Translations under genes and position numbers: made by a program | Source of the DNA: Phycisphaerae bacterium | GTDB taxonomy: Bacteria; Planctomycetota; Phycisphaerae; Sedimentisphaerales; SG8-4 | Length of the DNA stretch: 40,787 nt | Assembly (NCBI GenBank): GCA_030603035.1 | Contig: JAUVYQ010000004.1 | Location: 1 to 40,787, forward strand | Direction of reading: 5' to 3' | The notes under the pieces: generated by a model | Seen by the model: only the letters and a program-made list of their open reading frames with translations | Told to the model about the DNA's origin: nothing | The model's database searches: none | Part shown: positions 16,510 through 24,858 of the stretch, piece after piece | Numbering within the stretch: the stretch's first letter is position 1 | Layout of the letters: every line of letters begins with the position of its first letter

Positions 16510-16724
16510 TGACTTTATTGTCACCCTGAGCGCAACGAAGGGTCTCGTTTAGCTGTCGCCGGCACGGCGACGCTTTATTGTCATTCCTGCGGAAGCAGGA
16601 ATCCACTTTTATCATCGCCAGGAGCGCAGCGATGAAACAATCTAATTTTTCCCCCAGGTGCCCGCTGCAAAGGATGAATAAAACAGGGGGTGGCACCTTC
16701 AAACTTGTTTGGAGGTGCCGGACA
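16510..16724. repeat. Cluster of palindromic intergenic repeats between pflX and sixA
   Basis: Several repeat types lie end to end: CACCCTGAGCGCAACGAAGG (about 16522-16541); the hairpin GTCGCCG-GCA-CGGCGAC (16555-16571), with near copies at 30763-30780 and 38814-38831; TCATTCCTGCGGAAGCAGGA (16581-16600), copied at 28022-28042; and a palindromic GGTGGCACCTTCAAAC/GTTTGGAGGTGCC element (about 16689-16719), whose inverted copy is at about 22071-22103. No gene is supported. Confidence 0.75.
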
Positions 16725-17189
16725 TTAGACAAGAATCTCTGGCGTTACCATCCAATCGATTTGCCATTGCTTGGCCTCGGAGCGGCTCAGGCATACGATA
16801 CCGCCTTGCTCGAAGACCACCGTATTGGCTGATTCGCAGCCGCTTAAAAGCAGGGACGCCAGCTTACTCATAAAGGGCAGATGCCCGACGACCATAATAC
16901 TATGCTCCACAGAGGCAAGTTCGTCCTTTAACGCCGTAACGTCATCGTTCGGCCCAAGACCCTCGCGCGTGATTGTGCCTTCTTTTACTTTAACAGCTTC
17001 AGCCAGGACATCAGCCGTCTGGACAGCCCGTTTCTTTCCACTGTGCCACAAATAATCGACACACAAGTTTAAAGGTTTGATGAACGCAGCAACTTTCTGT
17101 ATGTCCCGGTGTCCTTCTTCAGTCAGCGGGCGCTGCGGGTCTATTTGTTTTGAAGCTGCTTTTGCGTGCTGGACAAGGTACAATTCCAT
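16725..17189 (-). CDS. sixA: SixA-type phosphohistidine phosphatase
   Basis: This 154-residue protein belongs to the histidine phosphatase superfamily. LYLVQHAKAAS carries the catalytic His in place of the usual RHGEA, with Gln for Arg; PLTEEGHRDIQKVA, WHSGKKRAVQTADVL and MVVGHLPFM carry the other Arg and His residues. SixA removes phosphate from phosphohistidine proteins. ATG 17189 is chosen because AGGGAGA precedes it; a longer in-frame start at 17240 would add 17 residues (LLRRYAPRND...) that only translate an intergenic repeat. The gene ends in TAA 16725-16727, next to repeats. Confidence 0.88.
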   Translation of the reverse strand: MELYLVQHAKAASKQIDPQRPLTEEGHRDIQKVAAFIKPLNLCVDYLWHSGKKRAVQTADVLAEAVKVKEGTITREGLGPNDDVTALKDELASVEHSIMVVGHLPFMSKLASLLLSGCESANTVVFEQGGIVCLSRSEAKQWQIDWMVTPEILV

Positions 17190-17204
17190 TTTAATCTCCC
17201 TTGT

Positions 17205-17270
17205 GTCATTGCGAGGAGCGTAGCGACGAAGCAATCTCAAAAATATTTAGTCCCGCAATTTATTGCGGGG
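17205..17270. repeat. TCATTGCGAGG...GAAGCAATCTC repeat plus CCCGCAAT hairpin
   Basis: TCATTGCGAGGAGCG and GCGACGAAGCAATCTC form an imperfect palindrome at 17205-17237, directly upstream of the sixA ribosome site. CCCGCAAT (17252-17259) and ATTGCGGG (17262-17269) make a second hairpin. Confidence 0.75.
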
Positions 17271-17395
17271 TTGTTTAGTCTGGCTAAATCTACACTCAAC
17301 TTTACATACTGCAGCTGATTTTTTCAAGCCAATTAAGGTCAGAGCATATATCTTCCACCGCCAACGAAACTCATACTTGAATGCTCGGAAGAATT

Positions 17396-18817
17396 ATGGT
17401 AATAAATTACTGCGCTATGAAAGCTCGAATGAAAAAATTATTGGTTGCGGCTGTATTTGCTATCTGCCTCGGCGGCCTTGCGAAGGCGGATTTAGCAAAA
17501 CGAATTGACGGCATTATCAGCCAATCTTCCCAGAAAAAGGTCCAATTTTCCATTCATATCGTAAAGGTCGGTTCCGGTAGGACAATATACGGCCATAACG
17601 CACAAAAGGCGCTGATACCGGCTTCGAATATGAAAGTAATTACCTCTGCAGCGGCTCTAAAATATTTAGGCCCACATTACGAGTATAAAACAAAAGTTGG
17701 GCTTTGTGATGATACCCTCGTAGTAATAGGAGGCGGTGACCCGCTGTTAGGTGACAAAGTTACGGATGCCCAATATGGCCGAGAGGACGACTGGATATTT
17801 CAAGATATAATAGCAGCATTGAAGCACAATCGGATAAAAACCGTCAAAGATATTATTGTTGACAGCAGCATATTTGATGACCGGCGCGTTCATCCGAACT
17901 GGCCGAAGAAAGAGTTGAATCGGCGCTATGCCTGCGAAGTGAGCGGCTTGAATTTTAATGGCAATTGCATAGAAGTTACCGCAGAAAATACCGGCGGAAA
18001 AGTGGCTGTTTTTATCGAGCCGAAAACCGGTTTCGTAAAACTCATCAATAAGGTCAAGCCGATATCAAAGGGCAGCAGTACCGTTGGCTCTTATCGCCAG
18101 CCCGAACCTAACAAAATTGTCGTTCACGGCAAATGTAGAAAGCAGGCAGGGCCGTTCGCCGTTGCCATTGAAAGACCTGCTGCCTTTTTCGGGTTTTTGT
18201 TGGCGGAGAATTTAGCTAAAGCAGGAATAAAGACAAATGGTCAACTCATAGAAAAAGCAGTGAGCGATGACTGTAATGTCAGGGTACTCGCCGAATACAG
18301 CACATCAATAGCTGATTGTCTGGCGCGATGTAATAAAAACAGCCTGGGATTGGCAGCCGAGGTGCTTCTTAAAACTATTGCCGCTGCTAATAACCCGGAC
18401 GGAAAAAACGGCAGTTGGGAAGGGGGGCAGCAAGTAATTTCGCGCTACCTGTTGGGGCTTGGTATTGATAGAGGTCAATTTTATATCGATGACGGCAGCG
18501 GCCTGAGCAGGCAAAATAAACTCAGCGCAAATGCTATAACTAAAGTATTATCAGATGTTCACAAGGGCAGGCATTGGAGAGTTTATAAGGCCTCGCTCGC
18601 GGTAGGGGGGGTGGACGGAACAATTGCCAGGTATTTCAAAGAGCAGCAGTACAAAGGCAAAATTTTCGGCAAAACCGGATACATGGCCGGCGTCAGGGCC
18701 TTTTCTGGCGTATGCACCACCGAAGACGGCGATTATATATTTTCCATCCTCGCCAACAACACAAACACCAAAACCCGCAGCGCATTCCACGACCTCGCAA
18801 AAGCAATTATCGATTAG
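17396..18817 (+). CDS. dacB: D-alanyl-D-alanine carboxypeptidase/endopeptidase (PBP4, peptidase S13)
   Basis: This roughly 473-residue protein has a signal sequence (MKKLLVAAVFAICLGGLAKA), placing it in the periplasm. The SxxK motif is PASNMKVITSA with the nucleophile Ser, GGGDPLL is the usual S13 landmark, and FGKTGYMAGVRAFSG is the KTG box. The second motif, normally SxN, appears as NSLGLAAE, so its Asn seems replaced by Gly. It trims or cleaves peptidoglycan cross-links. GGAAG five bases before ATG 17396 decides the start, though ATG at 17381, 17417 or 17429 is possible; the last gives the most ordinary signal peptide. The stop is TAG. Confidence 0.88.
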   Translation: MVINYCAMKARMKKLLVAAVFAICLGGLAKADLAKRIDGIISQSSQKKVQFSIHIVKVGSGRTIYGHNAQKALIPASNMKVITSAAALKYLGPHYEYKTKVGLCDDTLVVIGGGDPLLGDKVTDAQYGREDDWIFQDIIAALKHNRIKTVKDIIVDSSIFDDRRVHPNWPKKELNRRYACEVSGLNFNGNCIEVTAENTGGKVAVFIEPKTGFVKLINKVKPISKGSSTVGSYRQPEPNKIVVHGKCRKQAGPFAVAIERPAAFFGFLLAENLAKAGIKTNGQLIEKAVSDDCNVRVLAEYSTSIADCLARCNKNSLGLAAEVLLKTIAAANNPDGKNGSWEGGQQVISRYLLGLGIDRGQFYIDDGSGLSRQNKLSANAITKVLSDVHKGRHWRVYKASLAVGGVDGTIARYFKEQQYKGKIFGKTGYMAGVRAFSGVCTTEDGDYIFSILANNTNTKTRSAFHDLAKAIID

Positions 18818-18939
18818 GCACTCGCATATCACATATCGTAAATAAGACTGAAAATATCTTGATTTAGGGGAAATTGGGATTTTTTGAGGTTGTTTTTCGG
18901 GGGTAATATTGGTTTTTGGGGTAAAAACGGGGGCGAGGG

Positions 18940-19262
18940 GATTGGGTTTGTATCTCGTATCTCGTATTGCGTATTGCGTATCGCGCTGGGGGATTGGCTT
19001 TGATTGGGTTTGTTTTGGGTTTGTTTTCACCAAGTGTCCAATTGGAAATATTTTCATATTCCTTTGTTTTAACAGCACTTACGTTCATTTGAGCGTCCAG
19101 CAAGTTGGCTTTGATTGGCTTTGTTTTGGGTTTGTTGTCACCAAGTGTCCAATTGGTAATATTTGCATAAACCACTGTATGAATAGACTTTACGTTCATT
19201 TGAGCATCCAGAAAATTGGCTTTGTTTTGCATAAAAAGAGCTGATTTGTAGAGGGTCCTCGA
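18940..19262. repeat. Long dispersed repeat, copy 1 (contains two 111-bp units)
   Basis: The block matches 40438-40680 closely. It starts with CGTATC/CGTATTG short repeats, then two units of exactly 111 bp (the CCAAGTGTCCAATTGG core at 19030 and 19141), and ends in TTTTGCATAAAAAG and CGACAGATGTAG. On the minus strand each unit is an open 37-codon module (LDAQMNV...NWTLGENKPKT...PIKAN). The second copy has only one unit. Coding or RNA roles are both open. Confidence 0.85.
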
Positions 19263-19294
19263 CAGATGTAGTGCCTTATAGGCACGTAAATAAC

Positions 19295-19500
19295 TGGATT
19301 CTCGATTCTTGATGCTGGATACTGGATTCTCGATTCTCGTCGTATAGCGTATAGCGTATAGCGTGAAGCGTGAAGCGTATCTCGAGAAACAAGGTTCGTA
19401 GTTCGTGGTTCGTTGTTCATAGTTCGTGGTTCATAGTTCGTGGTTCGTGGTTCGTTGTGAGTGGTTAAATGGCATTTCAAATTTCAAATCTCAAATTTCA
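19295..19500. repeat. Low-complexity tandem repeats
   Basis: GATTCTCGATTCTTGATGC-type repeats (about 19298-19340) are followed by CGTATAG/CGTGAAG 9-base repeats (about 19341-19385) and a run of GTTCGTGGTTCATA-like 7-8-base repeats (about 19395-19462), then ATTTCAAAT repeats. The units are too short and irregular for a CRISPR array. No gene is supported from 18818 to 19765. Confidence 0.8.
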
Positions 19501-19765
19501 AATTGTACTGTCTCTCTACTATTGGGCGAACCTGCGCGTTTGAGTCGAAATTTGGTGCTTTTTTGACGGGATAAACAGGATTAACTCGATGTGAGAAAAG
19601 GAGATAAAAATTTTTTCGATTTTTTGATTTTTTGTTCTAACTACCCGCAGATTTGATTGAAATTGGTAAGCCACAGAGGACGCGGAGGGCGCAGAGGAGG
19701 GGAAGTGAAAAACTTAAAGTCAAAAGTGCAAAACCACAGTGTAAAATTCAAAAGAAAGTCAGGCC

Positions 19766-19794
19766 TTGACGGATTAAAACCTTTGGTGTATTCT
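19766..19794 (+). promoter_or_regulatory. Well-spaced sigma70-like promoter
   Basis: TTGACG (19766-19771) and TATTCT (19789-19794) are separated by 17 bases. No convincing gene follows before the terminator at 19976-20004. Confidence 0.45.
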
Positions 19795-19800
19795 CACGGG

Positions 19801-20004
19801 GTAAATAACACAAACACCAGGCAGCTCAAGCTTCATCGAAAAAAACTAAGTACTGAAAACTATATCAGCATGGCGGAATTCCTTGTATTGACGGGAATTG
19901 CGGTTTTGTGAGGGGGTGAGAGTAGGTGAAATAGTTTTGAGTTTTGAGTGTAGAGTTTTGAGTTAGAGGATTTTAGGTCGGCAGTAAAAAGCTGTCGGCC
20001 TTTT
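19801..20004 (+). ncRNA. Candidate small transcript ending in an intrinsic terminator
   Basis: Between the promoter above and a terminator lies about 200 nt without a credible gene. The terminator pairs GGTCGGCAG (19976-19984) with CTGTCGGCC (19992-20000) and is followed by TTTTCCTTT. A short open frame inside (ends 19911) starts within a repeat and looks spurious. This is proposed from signals alone; no known RNA family was recognised. Confidence 0.3.
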
Positions 20005-20006
20005 CC
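19976..20006 (+). terminator. Intrinsic terminator
   Basis: A 9-bp stem (GGTCGGCAG / CTGTCGGCC, one G-T pair) with a 7-base A-rich loop is followed by TTTTCCTTT. It isolates the downstream gene from the repeat region. Confidence 0.7.
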
Positions 20007-20022
20007 TTTGCATAAAACCCAT

Positions 20023-20049
20023 TTGACAGCGGTTAGAACAGGCTATAGA
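20023..20049 (+). promoter_or_regulatory. Putative promoter of the 208-residue gene
   Basis: TTGACA (20023-20028) and TATAGA (20044-20049) are only 15 bases apart, followed by AATTATGAT. It is directly after the terminator and about 80 bases before the ATG. Confidence 0.4.
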
Positions 20050-20129
20050 CTTAATTATGATCGATAAGACTTTCAAGAAATATAAATTGGGAGATTCTAC
20101 ATAAAAATAGTTGGCACGAGGGAGTAACA

Positions 20130-20756
20130 ATGAAAATCTTTAAGTTATTCCGAAAGGAAGACACCGAGAATGTGTACGAACAGATCGCTCAAGGAATAGT
20201 ACTGTCTTCCTTGCTATACCGTTCGGAGGTTGAAGCAACAAATAATCAGTATTCAGCAGATGCTGGCGCTGAAATAGCGTATTTCCTTCTGCATATGCTC
20301 GACGAGCAACTATTTAAAGAGATCGGTCCTGAAGCCCGAGATAAGGTATTTGATAAAGTAGCTATTAAGGTTCTCAGTGATTATGTAGGAGCGACACTAA
20401 AACCAGAGACACCAATAGAGATAGTACTCGAGTTGGGTAGATCGATGCTAGATACGCTAAATAAAAGGCAGACAATCTACTCGAGGTGTCAAGCTCTCCT
20501 AAATAAGGGTGATGTTGTTCCACCCAGAGGGACGATATTGTTTGCTTTGTCGTTCTACATTCACAGGGCTTTGCGAAAGACAAACAGAAATGATGTTGGT
20601 GAAATTCTCTGTGGAAAGCGAGATATAGACATCTCAGATTTGAAAGATTTTCCGTCTAGCGGGGATGTGCTTAAAGTAACTGTGTCTGCCATGAATATGC
20701 TGATTGAAAGTGTCAAGATATGGAAAAGACTTATTAAGTCAATCCCTTATGACTAA
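20130..20756 (+). CDS. Protein of unknown function (208 aa)
   Basis: ATG 20130 follows GGGAG, and a complete frame of 208 codons ends in TAA. The protein is mostly helical, soluble and mildly acidic, with a Lys/Phe-rich start (MKIFKLFRKED) and helices rich in Leu, Ala and Glu (AEIAYFLLHMLDEQLFKEI; IEIVLELGRSMLDTL). No family was recognised. The low GC content and isolation, with its own promoter and terminator and repeats on either side, suggest acquired DNA. A TIR/SEFIR gene lies 526 bases downstream on the same strand, so a defence role is possible but unproven. Confidence 0.75.
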   Translation: MKIFKLFRKEDTENVYEQIAQGIVLSSLLYRSEVEATNNQYSADAGAEIAYFLLHMLDEQLFKEIGPEARDKVFDKVAIKVLSDYVGATLKPETPIEIVLELGRSMLDTLNKRQTIYSRCQALLNKGDVVPPRGTILFALSFYIHRALRKTNRNDVGEILCGKRDIDISDLKDFPSSGDVLKVTVSAMNMLIESVKIWKRLIKSIPYD

Positions 20757-21282
20757 CACACGTAGGGAAAACTGGGGACAGCTCACTACTTTTTATTATG
20801 GTCACATCTCTCGATGCTGACCTATTATATATTCTATGAAAACTTTAGACCAGCGTCAGTCTTTGATAGGCAAGAGTCCGTCTAAAGACGGATGCCAGGA
20901 TTTATAAAGGCCGAGTGGTAACAGCACTCGGTCTTTTTCTTATGCGCGAGGCACTAACCCAGAAGGTGCTCCCTCCGTAAGAAATGTGGCGAGATATGCA
21001 ATAATTTAGAAAATTAACAAAAGGAAAGCGTGTTTTTTACAATTTTTTCTGGGCGCAAGTGCTTTGTGAAAAAGGAGATATGAACTTACAATGTTATTTC
21101 AAAGAAATTTCAATTTTTTTTAGGAATTACTTTAATTTTTTTGCCCAGAATAGGCGATTATCAATATAGAAATGACAAATATTATTGGACGATAGATTGA
21201 CTTTGAATTTGTAGTATCACAACATTTAGAACAGTTATACCTAGCTTTGCTATTATATCTGTGTTCAGAGGGACAATAAAAA
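20757..21282. other. Intergenic stretch between the unknown gene and the TIR gene
   Basis: No gene is supported. The left third holds two hairpins and a terminator (20840-20940). The right part (about 20985-21270) is very AT-rich and presumably carries the promoter of the TIR gene, but no clean -35/-10 pair stands out. Confidence 0.6.
20840..20940 (+). ncRNA. Structured 3' UTR or candidate small RNA with terminator
   Basis: TCCGTCTAAAGACGGA forms a compact hairpin (20877-20892). GGCCGAGTG (20909-20917) pairs with CACTCGGTC (20925-20933) and is followed by TTTTTCTT, a clear intrinsic terminator. An AGAC/GTCT pair upstream may add a third stem. It may be only the end of the 208-residue gene's transcript. 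It does not match any riboswitch class I know. Confidence 0.4.
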
Positions 21283-21867
21283 ATGCCGAATCCCAAGTGC
21301 TTCATAAGCTACTCCCATGAGAGTAACCAACACCAAGAATGGGTTGCACGTTTAGCAGTTTTGTTAGAGCACAACGAAGTTGATGTGTATCTCGACCGGC
21401 AGGATGTGGATATAGGCATGGATCTTGCCAAGTATGTGGAAACTTGCATAAGAGAGTCTGATTTTATACTTTTGATTTGCACTCCTAGATTCGCGCAAAG
21501 GGTTAATGATAGAGAAGGGGTTGTGGGTTTCGAGAACCAGATAATTGCTGGAAGAATTCTCGAAGGTTCTCTGTCCCCAAGACAAGTCGTGCCAATTCTA
21601 AGGAAAGGAAGTCGAAAACAATCAATTCCTTCTTATATGAAAGGCAAGGTATATATTGATTTCCGAAGCAGTGCAACCTTCGCCAAAAGCTTGGGAAAGC
21701 TTCTAAGACATATTCTGCTTTCGCGCAAGCACCAGCGACTTGCTTCTACTAATAAAACTTCACTTGATTCTTTTCCTGATCAGTTAACAAGTAATGGACA
21801 ATCTACCACCTCAGATCGGAGTAGAGTGCAGGATACGTCTCCCGTCAGAAAAGCAAGTGGGAAATAA
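21283..21867 (+). CDS. TIR/SEFIR-domain protein
   Basis: This 194-residue protein is a TIR-like domain plus a tail. KCFISYSHES (residues 5-14) is the first strand and box 1; WVARLAVLLEHNEVDVYLDRQD follows; IRESDFILLICTPRFAQRVN (56-75) is the SD-containing core; and GVVGFENQIIAG (79-90) places Glu84 where TIR NADases have their catalytic Glu. Residues about 150-194 are Ser/Thr-rich and look disordered, with no second domain. Bacterial proteins of this type often act in antiphage defence or as NAD-consuming effectors, usually with a partner that senses infection. Here no clear partner is adjacent; the nearest gene is the unknown one at 20130-20756. No ribosome site stands out before ATG 21283. 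Confidence 0.85.
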   Translation: MPNPKCFISYSHESNQHQEWVARLAVLLEHNEVDVYLDRQDVDIGMDLAKYVETCIRESDFILLICTPRFAQRVNDREGVVGFENQIIAGRILEGSLSPRQVVPILRKGSRKQSIPSYMKGKVYIDFRSSATFAKSLGKLLRHILLSRKHQRLASTNKTSLDSFPDQLTSNGQSTTSDRSRVQDTSPVRKASGK

Positions 21868-22276
21868 TTAGTTTTGAGTTTTGGTAATCTTAGGCTTCGT
21901 TCAGGAAAAGTTCAGGGCAGGATTGCGTGGGAATGACATTTTTTTTGCCCCGCACTTACGTTTGGGGCTCTGTAACCCGCGCAATAAAATTGCGGGCGGT
22001 TACGATTTACAATTTGCTCCGTCAAACAGACGCCGTATCTTCGAGATTTGCGATTTGCGATTTCGGGAGTTAAGCACCCCCAAACAAGTTTGAGGGTGCC
22101 ACCCGGTTGATTAGTTGATTGGTTAATTGGTTGATTGTTCGATTATTTGGTTGAGATTGGCGCGGCCTGCGTAGAGAACCCACGACAGTGCCGTGGGCTA
22201 AAAATTTGGATTCCCGCTTTCTCTGGGATGGGCGTAAAAGAATAATGGAACCCGGCCTACGACATGCCGGGACATG
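21868..22276. repeat. Gene-free stretch with palindromic and TTGATT/TTGGTT repeats
   Basis: It contains CCCGCGCAATAAAATTGCGGG (about 21978-21998), a palindromic CACCCCCAAACAAGTTTGAGGGTG-like element (about 22073-22098, an inverted copy of that at 16689-16719), and a run of GTTGATTGGTTAATTGG units (about 22107-22155). Open frames here translate only repeats. Confidence 0.7.
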
Positions 22277-23821
22277 TTAGCGTTTGAAGTAGAGTGTGGG
22301 GCCGGTGTCGTAGGTTTTTGTTTCCCATTTTTCTTTCTCAGGCAGAACGGCTGATTCAAAGAGTGGCTCTTCGAGAAAATCCATTTCTACGCCGAGGAGC
22401 ACCGCTGAAGGTGGGTCTTTTTCAAGCAGCGCTGCGAGGGTTTTTGGGCCTACGGTGTGTGTGATTTCGCGGTCGGCGGGGGCCAGTGAATCTGCAATTC
22501 TGTAAATAATCGAGCCGGCAGACAGTTCAGTATAAATATCGCAGCCGCCTTCGAGAGCATAAAGAGGGGCCAGAGTGAGTATTAGTTTTGGTTCTTTAGT
22601 TTTCTCGGCGATGTCCTCTGAAACCCTGTGCAGACGCATCGGCACCCAGCTTTCCGGCACAAGAACTATTACAGTTCTGTACAATACAACAGGGTACGAG
22701 ACAACTGCCACAATAACACAGACTGATACCAATACAGAAGCTATTTTGAAATGCTTATTGAGGCCACTCTTGTTAGCAAGCTTTCGTAAATACAAAAGCG
22801 GATAGGCAAAGCTGATGAGCAGGAAAGATACCGGCATCGCAAGGTATTGTCGCCACATTGTCGGCGGGATTAGAGCGATTATAAAAAATGTCAATGGCAG
22901 CAGGGCGGCAAGTAATAGGTTTTGGGCGTTCGATATTTTTAATCTCCGGCGAAGGCACACAATCATCAGGCAAAGGTAAATCGTCAGCACGATAAGTACG
23001 AAATAGCCGGGCATTGTAAGGCAGGCCCGTGTCAAATCATATTTGTTATGGACCATACCTATTTTGTGCAGCCATTCGCCGTAGAGCACAGGTATCCGCA
23101 CTATGTTTAGAAAGAATGCCCGCGGCGCCTGAGCTATCACCCAAACAGGCCAAATCAATACAACAGCAGCAGCAATCAAAAACGGCAGGGCGGTTTTGAG
23201 TCTTTGCTTTATCGACTCGGCAGGTTGGCTCAGCAAAACAGCGAAAAACAGCAACTGCACGATGGCTGTAGTTATACGCATACAGGTTGCGAATGTAAGC
23301 AGGGCGCCAATGATAGCTATTCGCCAGTATCTTGACTTCCGCTGAAAATCGGTGGATATAAACAGCCACAAAGACAAGACTACACATAAAATCACAACAT
23401 CGTGATTCCACGCATAGCCGTTGGCATAATCCACGAGGGGATTAAATACGTATAGGATGGCGCCTGCCAGGCCCAAAAGCATTGCGGAAACTGCAAAAGA
23501 CTTAAAGATGTGCCGATATATGCCCACGATGCAAACGGCTATGAGGATATCGCATACGACCGAAAGTATTCTACCTGCAAGCAGATAGTGCGTTGTGTTC
23601 AGCGTTTTGAACAGGGCTGCATAGAGCAATGGGTGGTAGGGCATTTGGGCCGGGTATGAAAAATCCCGGTAAATCATTTTGCCCTGGGCCAGCAGAGAGC
23701 CAGCGGCGCAGTACATTTGCTCATCCCGGCCGAGCGGCTTGGTCATACTGTTTGCCAGGATTGCAAGTGAAAGGACAATCAGTATTAAGACAACTAAGAT
23801 ATTAAGGATTTTCGGCGACAT
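22277..23821 (-). CDS. GT-C-fold membrane glycosyltransferase (GT39/ArnT-like)
   Basis: This 514-residue polytopic protein has about ten membrane helices. The first outer loop carries GRDEQMYCAAGSLLAQGK, MIYRDFSYPAQMPYHPLL, the Asp-Glu signature with the acidic residue that binds the lipid-phosphate sugar donor in GT-C enzymes. A soluble C-terminal part (from about residue 400) includes LEGGCDIYTELSAG. It should transfer a sugar from a polyprenyl-phosphate donor to a protein, lipid or glycan outside the membrane. The acceptor cannot be told from sequence. It lies 23 bases from the CNNM pair in the same direction. Confidence 0.85.
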   Translation of the reverse strand: MSPKILNILVVLILIVLSLAILANSMTKPLGRDEQMYCAAGSLLAQGKMIYRDFSYPAQMPYHPLLYAALFKTLNTTHYLLAGRILSVVCDILIAVCIVGIYRHIFKSFAVSAMLLGLAGAILYVFNPLVDYANGYAWNHDVVILCVVLSLWLFISTDFQRKSRYWRIAIIGALLTFATCMRITTAIVQLLFFAVLLSQPAESIKQRLKTALPFLIAAAVVLIWPVWVIAQAPRAFFLNIVRIPVLYGEWLHKIGMVHNKYDLTRACLTMPGYFVLIVLTIYLCLMIVCLRRRLKISNAQNLLLAALLPLTFFIIALIPPTMWRQYLAMPVSFLLISFAYPLLYLRKLANKSGLNKHFKIASVLVSVCVIVAVVSYPVVLYRTVIVLVPESWVPMRLHRVSEDIAEKTKEPKLILTLAPLYALEGGCDIYTELSAGSIIYRIADSLAPADREITHTVGPKTLAALLEKDPPSAVLLGVEMDFLEEPLFESAVLPEKEKWETKTYDTGPTLYFKR

Positions 23822-23844
23822 TTAACCTGATTTCCTGCGGTACC

Positions 23845-24858
23845 TTACCATTCAGCCAACTCGCCGAGAAGCTCCTCGACCAAATCCTTCATCGTTGCGA
23901 TGCCGATGGGCCTTTCCCGGCCGGCGTGACCGATTCTCGTAACCAAAACGATTTTTTGATTTTCATCCTGCATAACGTTTATCGCGTCGATAATAGTAGT
24001 ATCCGCGTCAAGCTTTCGGATTGGCTTTATAAAATTATGTAGATTGGCGAACTGTTCTGGTGAGCTTAAAGCCTCGTAAATATTTATAAAGCCGACGATA
24101 TTTCCACGTCCTCCGTCCACGACCGGCAGACGGGTAAAGGCACACTTTTTTAACTTGCTCAACAGAGCCGAATTATCAGAATTCACATCGACCATCTCAA
24201 CTTTATTAATATGCGTCATCACGGCTCCTATCGTAATGTTCGAGATACTAACCAGGCGGTTTATGATATCGGTCTGCACGGAGCTCAAGACCCCTTCTTC
24301 TCGAATATCCGTGAAAATCGCTCTGATATGGTGTCTTTGCGCGGTAGCCGCCACCCTTTTGGAAGGGATAGGCGCCCCCGTTAATCGCCCGAAAGTGCCG
24401 GACATAAATTTAAGCAAGGGCACCGCGCCGCACCAGCTAAAAACCTTGTGAAACACGAATAAAACAGGTGCGAAAAAGGACATCAGATAATCGGCGCGAT
24501 AAAAGAAAATGTTTTTCGGTATCAACTCGGCGAATACAAACAGTATCGGCACGGTTATAATTGTTGCAAACAGCTCAGCAGTATGTGCGGCCTCAACCTT
24601 GCTCAGCAAAAGATAAGTTACAATACTCGTAACAAAATAGTGTGTGAGATTATTACCTATCAACATTGAAAGCAGCAGGGCGGGGCTGTCACGTGAACAC
24701 TTGCCGAGGATGACAAATGACCATCGCTTTTTTTCAATACCGAGCCGTAGGCGAAGCCGGCTGAGCTGGTATATCCCAGTCTCGGCACCGGCGAAGAGAC
24801 CGGAGAGAACAACGGTGAACACAGCCACCAATATTATGGCTATTCTATTTATCATCAT
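23845..24858 (-). CDS. CNNM/HlyC-CorC family membrane protein with CBS pair (gene 2)
   Basis: This roughly 337-residue protein has an N-terminal DUF21/CNNM membrane domain (SGLFAGAETGIYQLSRLRLRL, LIGNNLTHYF, FAELIPKN) and a CBS pair near residues 200-330 (VMTHINKVEMVD, FTRLPVVDGG, VGFINIYEAL). It lacks the C-terminal CorC_HlyC domain of its neighbour. Such proteins take part in Mg/Co transport or efflux. Two adjacent ATGs (24858, 24855) lie inside the end of the upstream gene; an in-frame TTG at 24873 is less likely. It overlaps the upstream paralogue, so translation is probably coupled. Confidence 0.88.
   Translation of the reverse strand: MMINRIAIILVAVFTVVLSGLFAGAETGIYQLSRLRLRLGIEKKRWSFVILGKCSRDSPALLLSMLIGNNLTHYFVTSIVTYLLLSKVEAAHTAELFATIITVPILFVFAELIPKNIFFYRADYLMSFFAPVLFVFHKVFSWCGAVPLLKFMSGTFGRLTGAPIPSKRVAATAQRHHIRAIFTDIREEGVLSSVQTDIINRLVSISNITIGAVMTHINKVEMVDVNSDNSALLSKLKKCAFTRLPVVDGGRGNIVGFINIYEALSSPEQFANLHNFIKPIRKLDADTTIIDAINVMQDENQKIVLVTRIGHAGRERPIGIATMKDLVEELLGELAEW

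Noticed and set aside
19395..19462. Possible CRISPR array
   Set aside because: Units are 7-8 bases without spacers of constant length, and no cas genes are nearby.
19657..19911. 84-codon open frame before a terminator
   Set aside because: Its first part translates the CACAGAGGACGCGG repeat, there is no ribosome site, and the composition is not protein-like.
20840..20940. Known riboswitch
   Set aside because: No match to the core motifs of c-di-GMP, TPP, cobalamin, SAM, glycine or fluoride riboswitches, and no gene follows within 300 bases.
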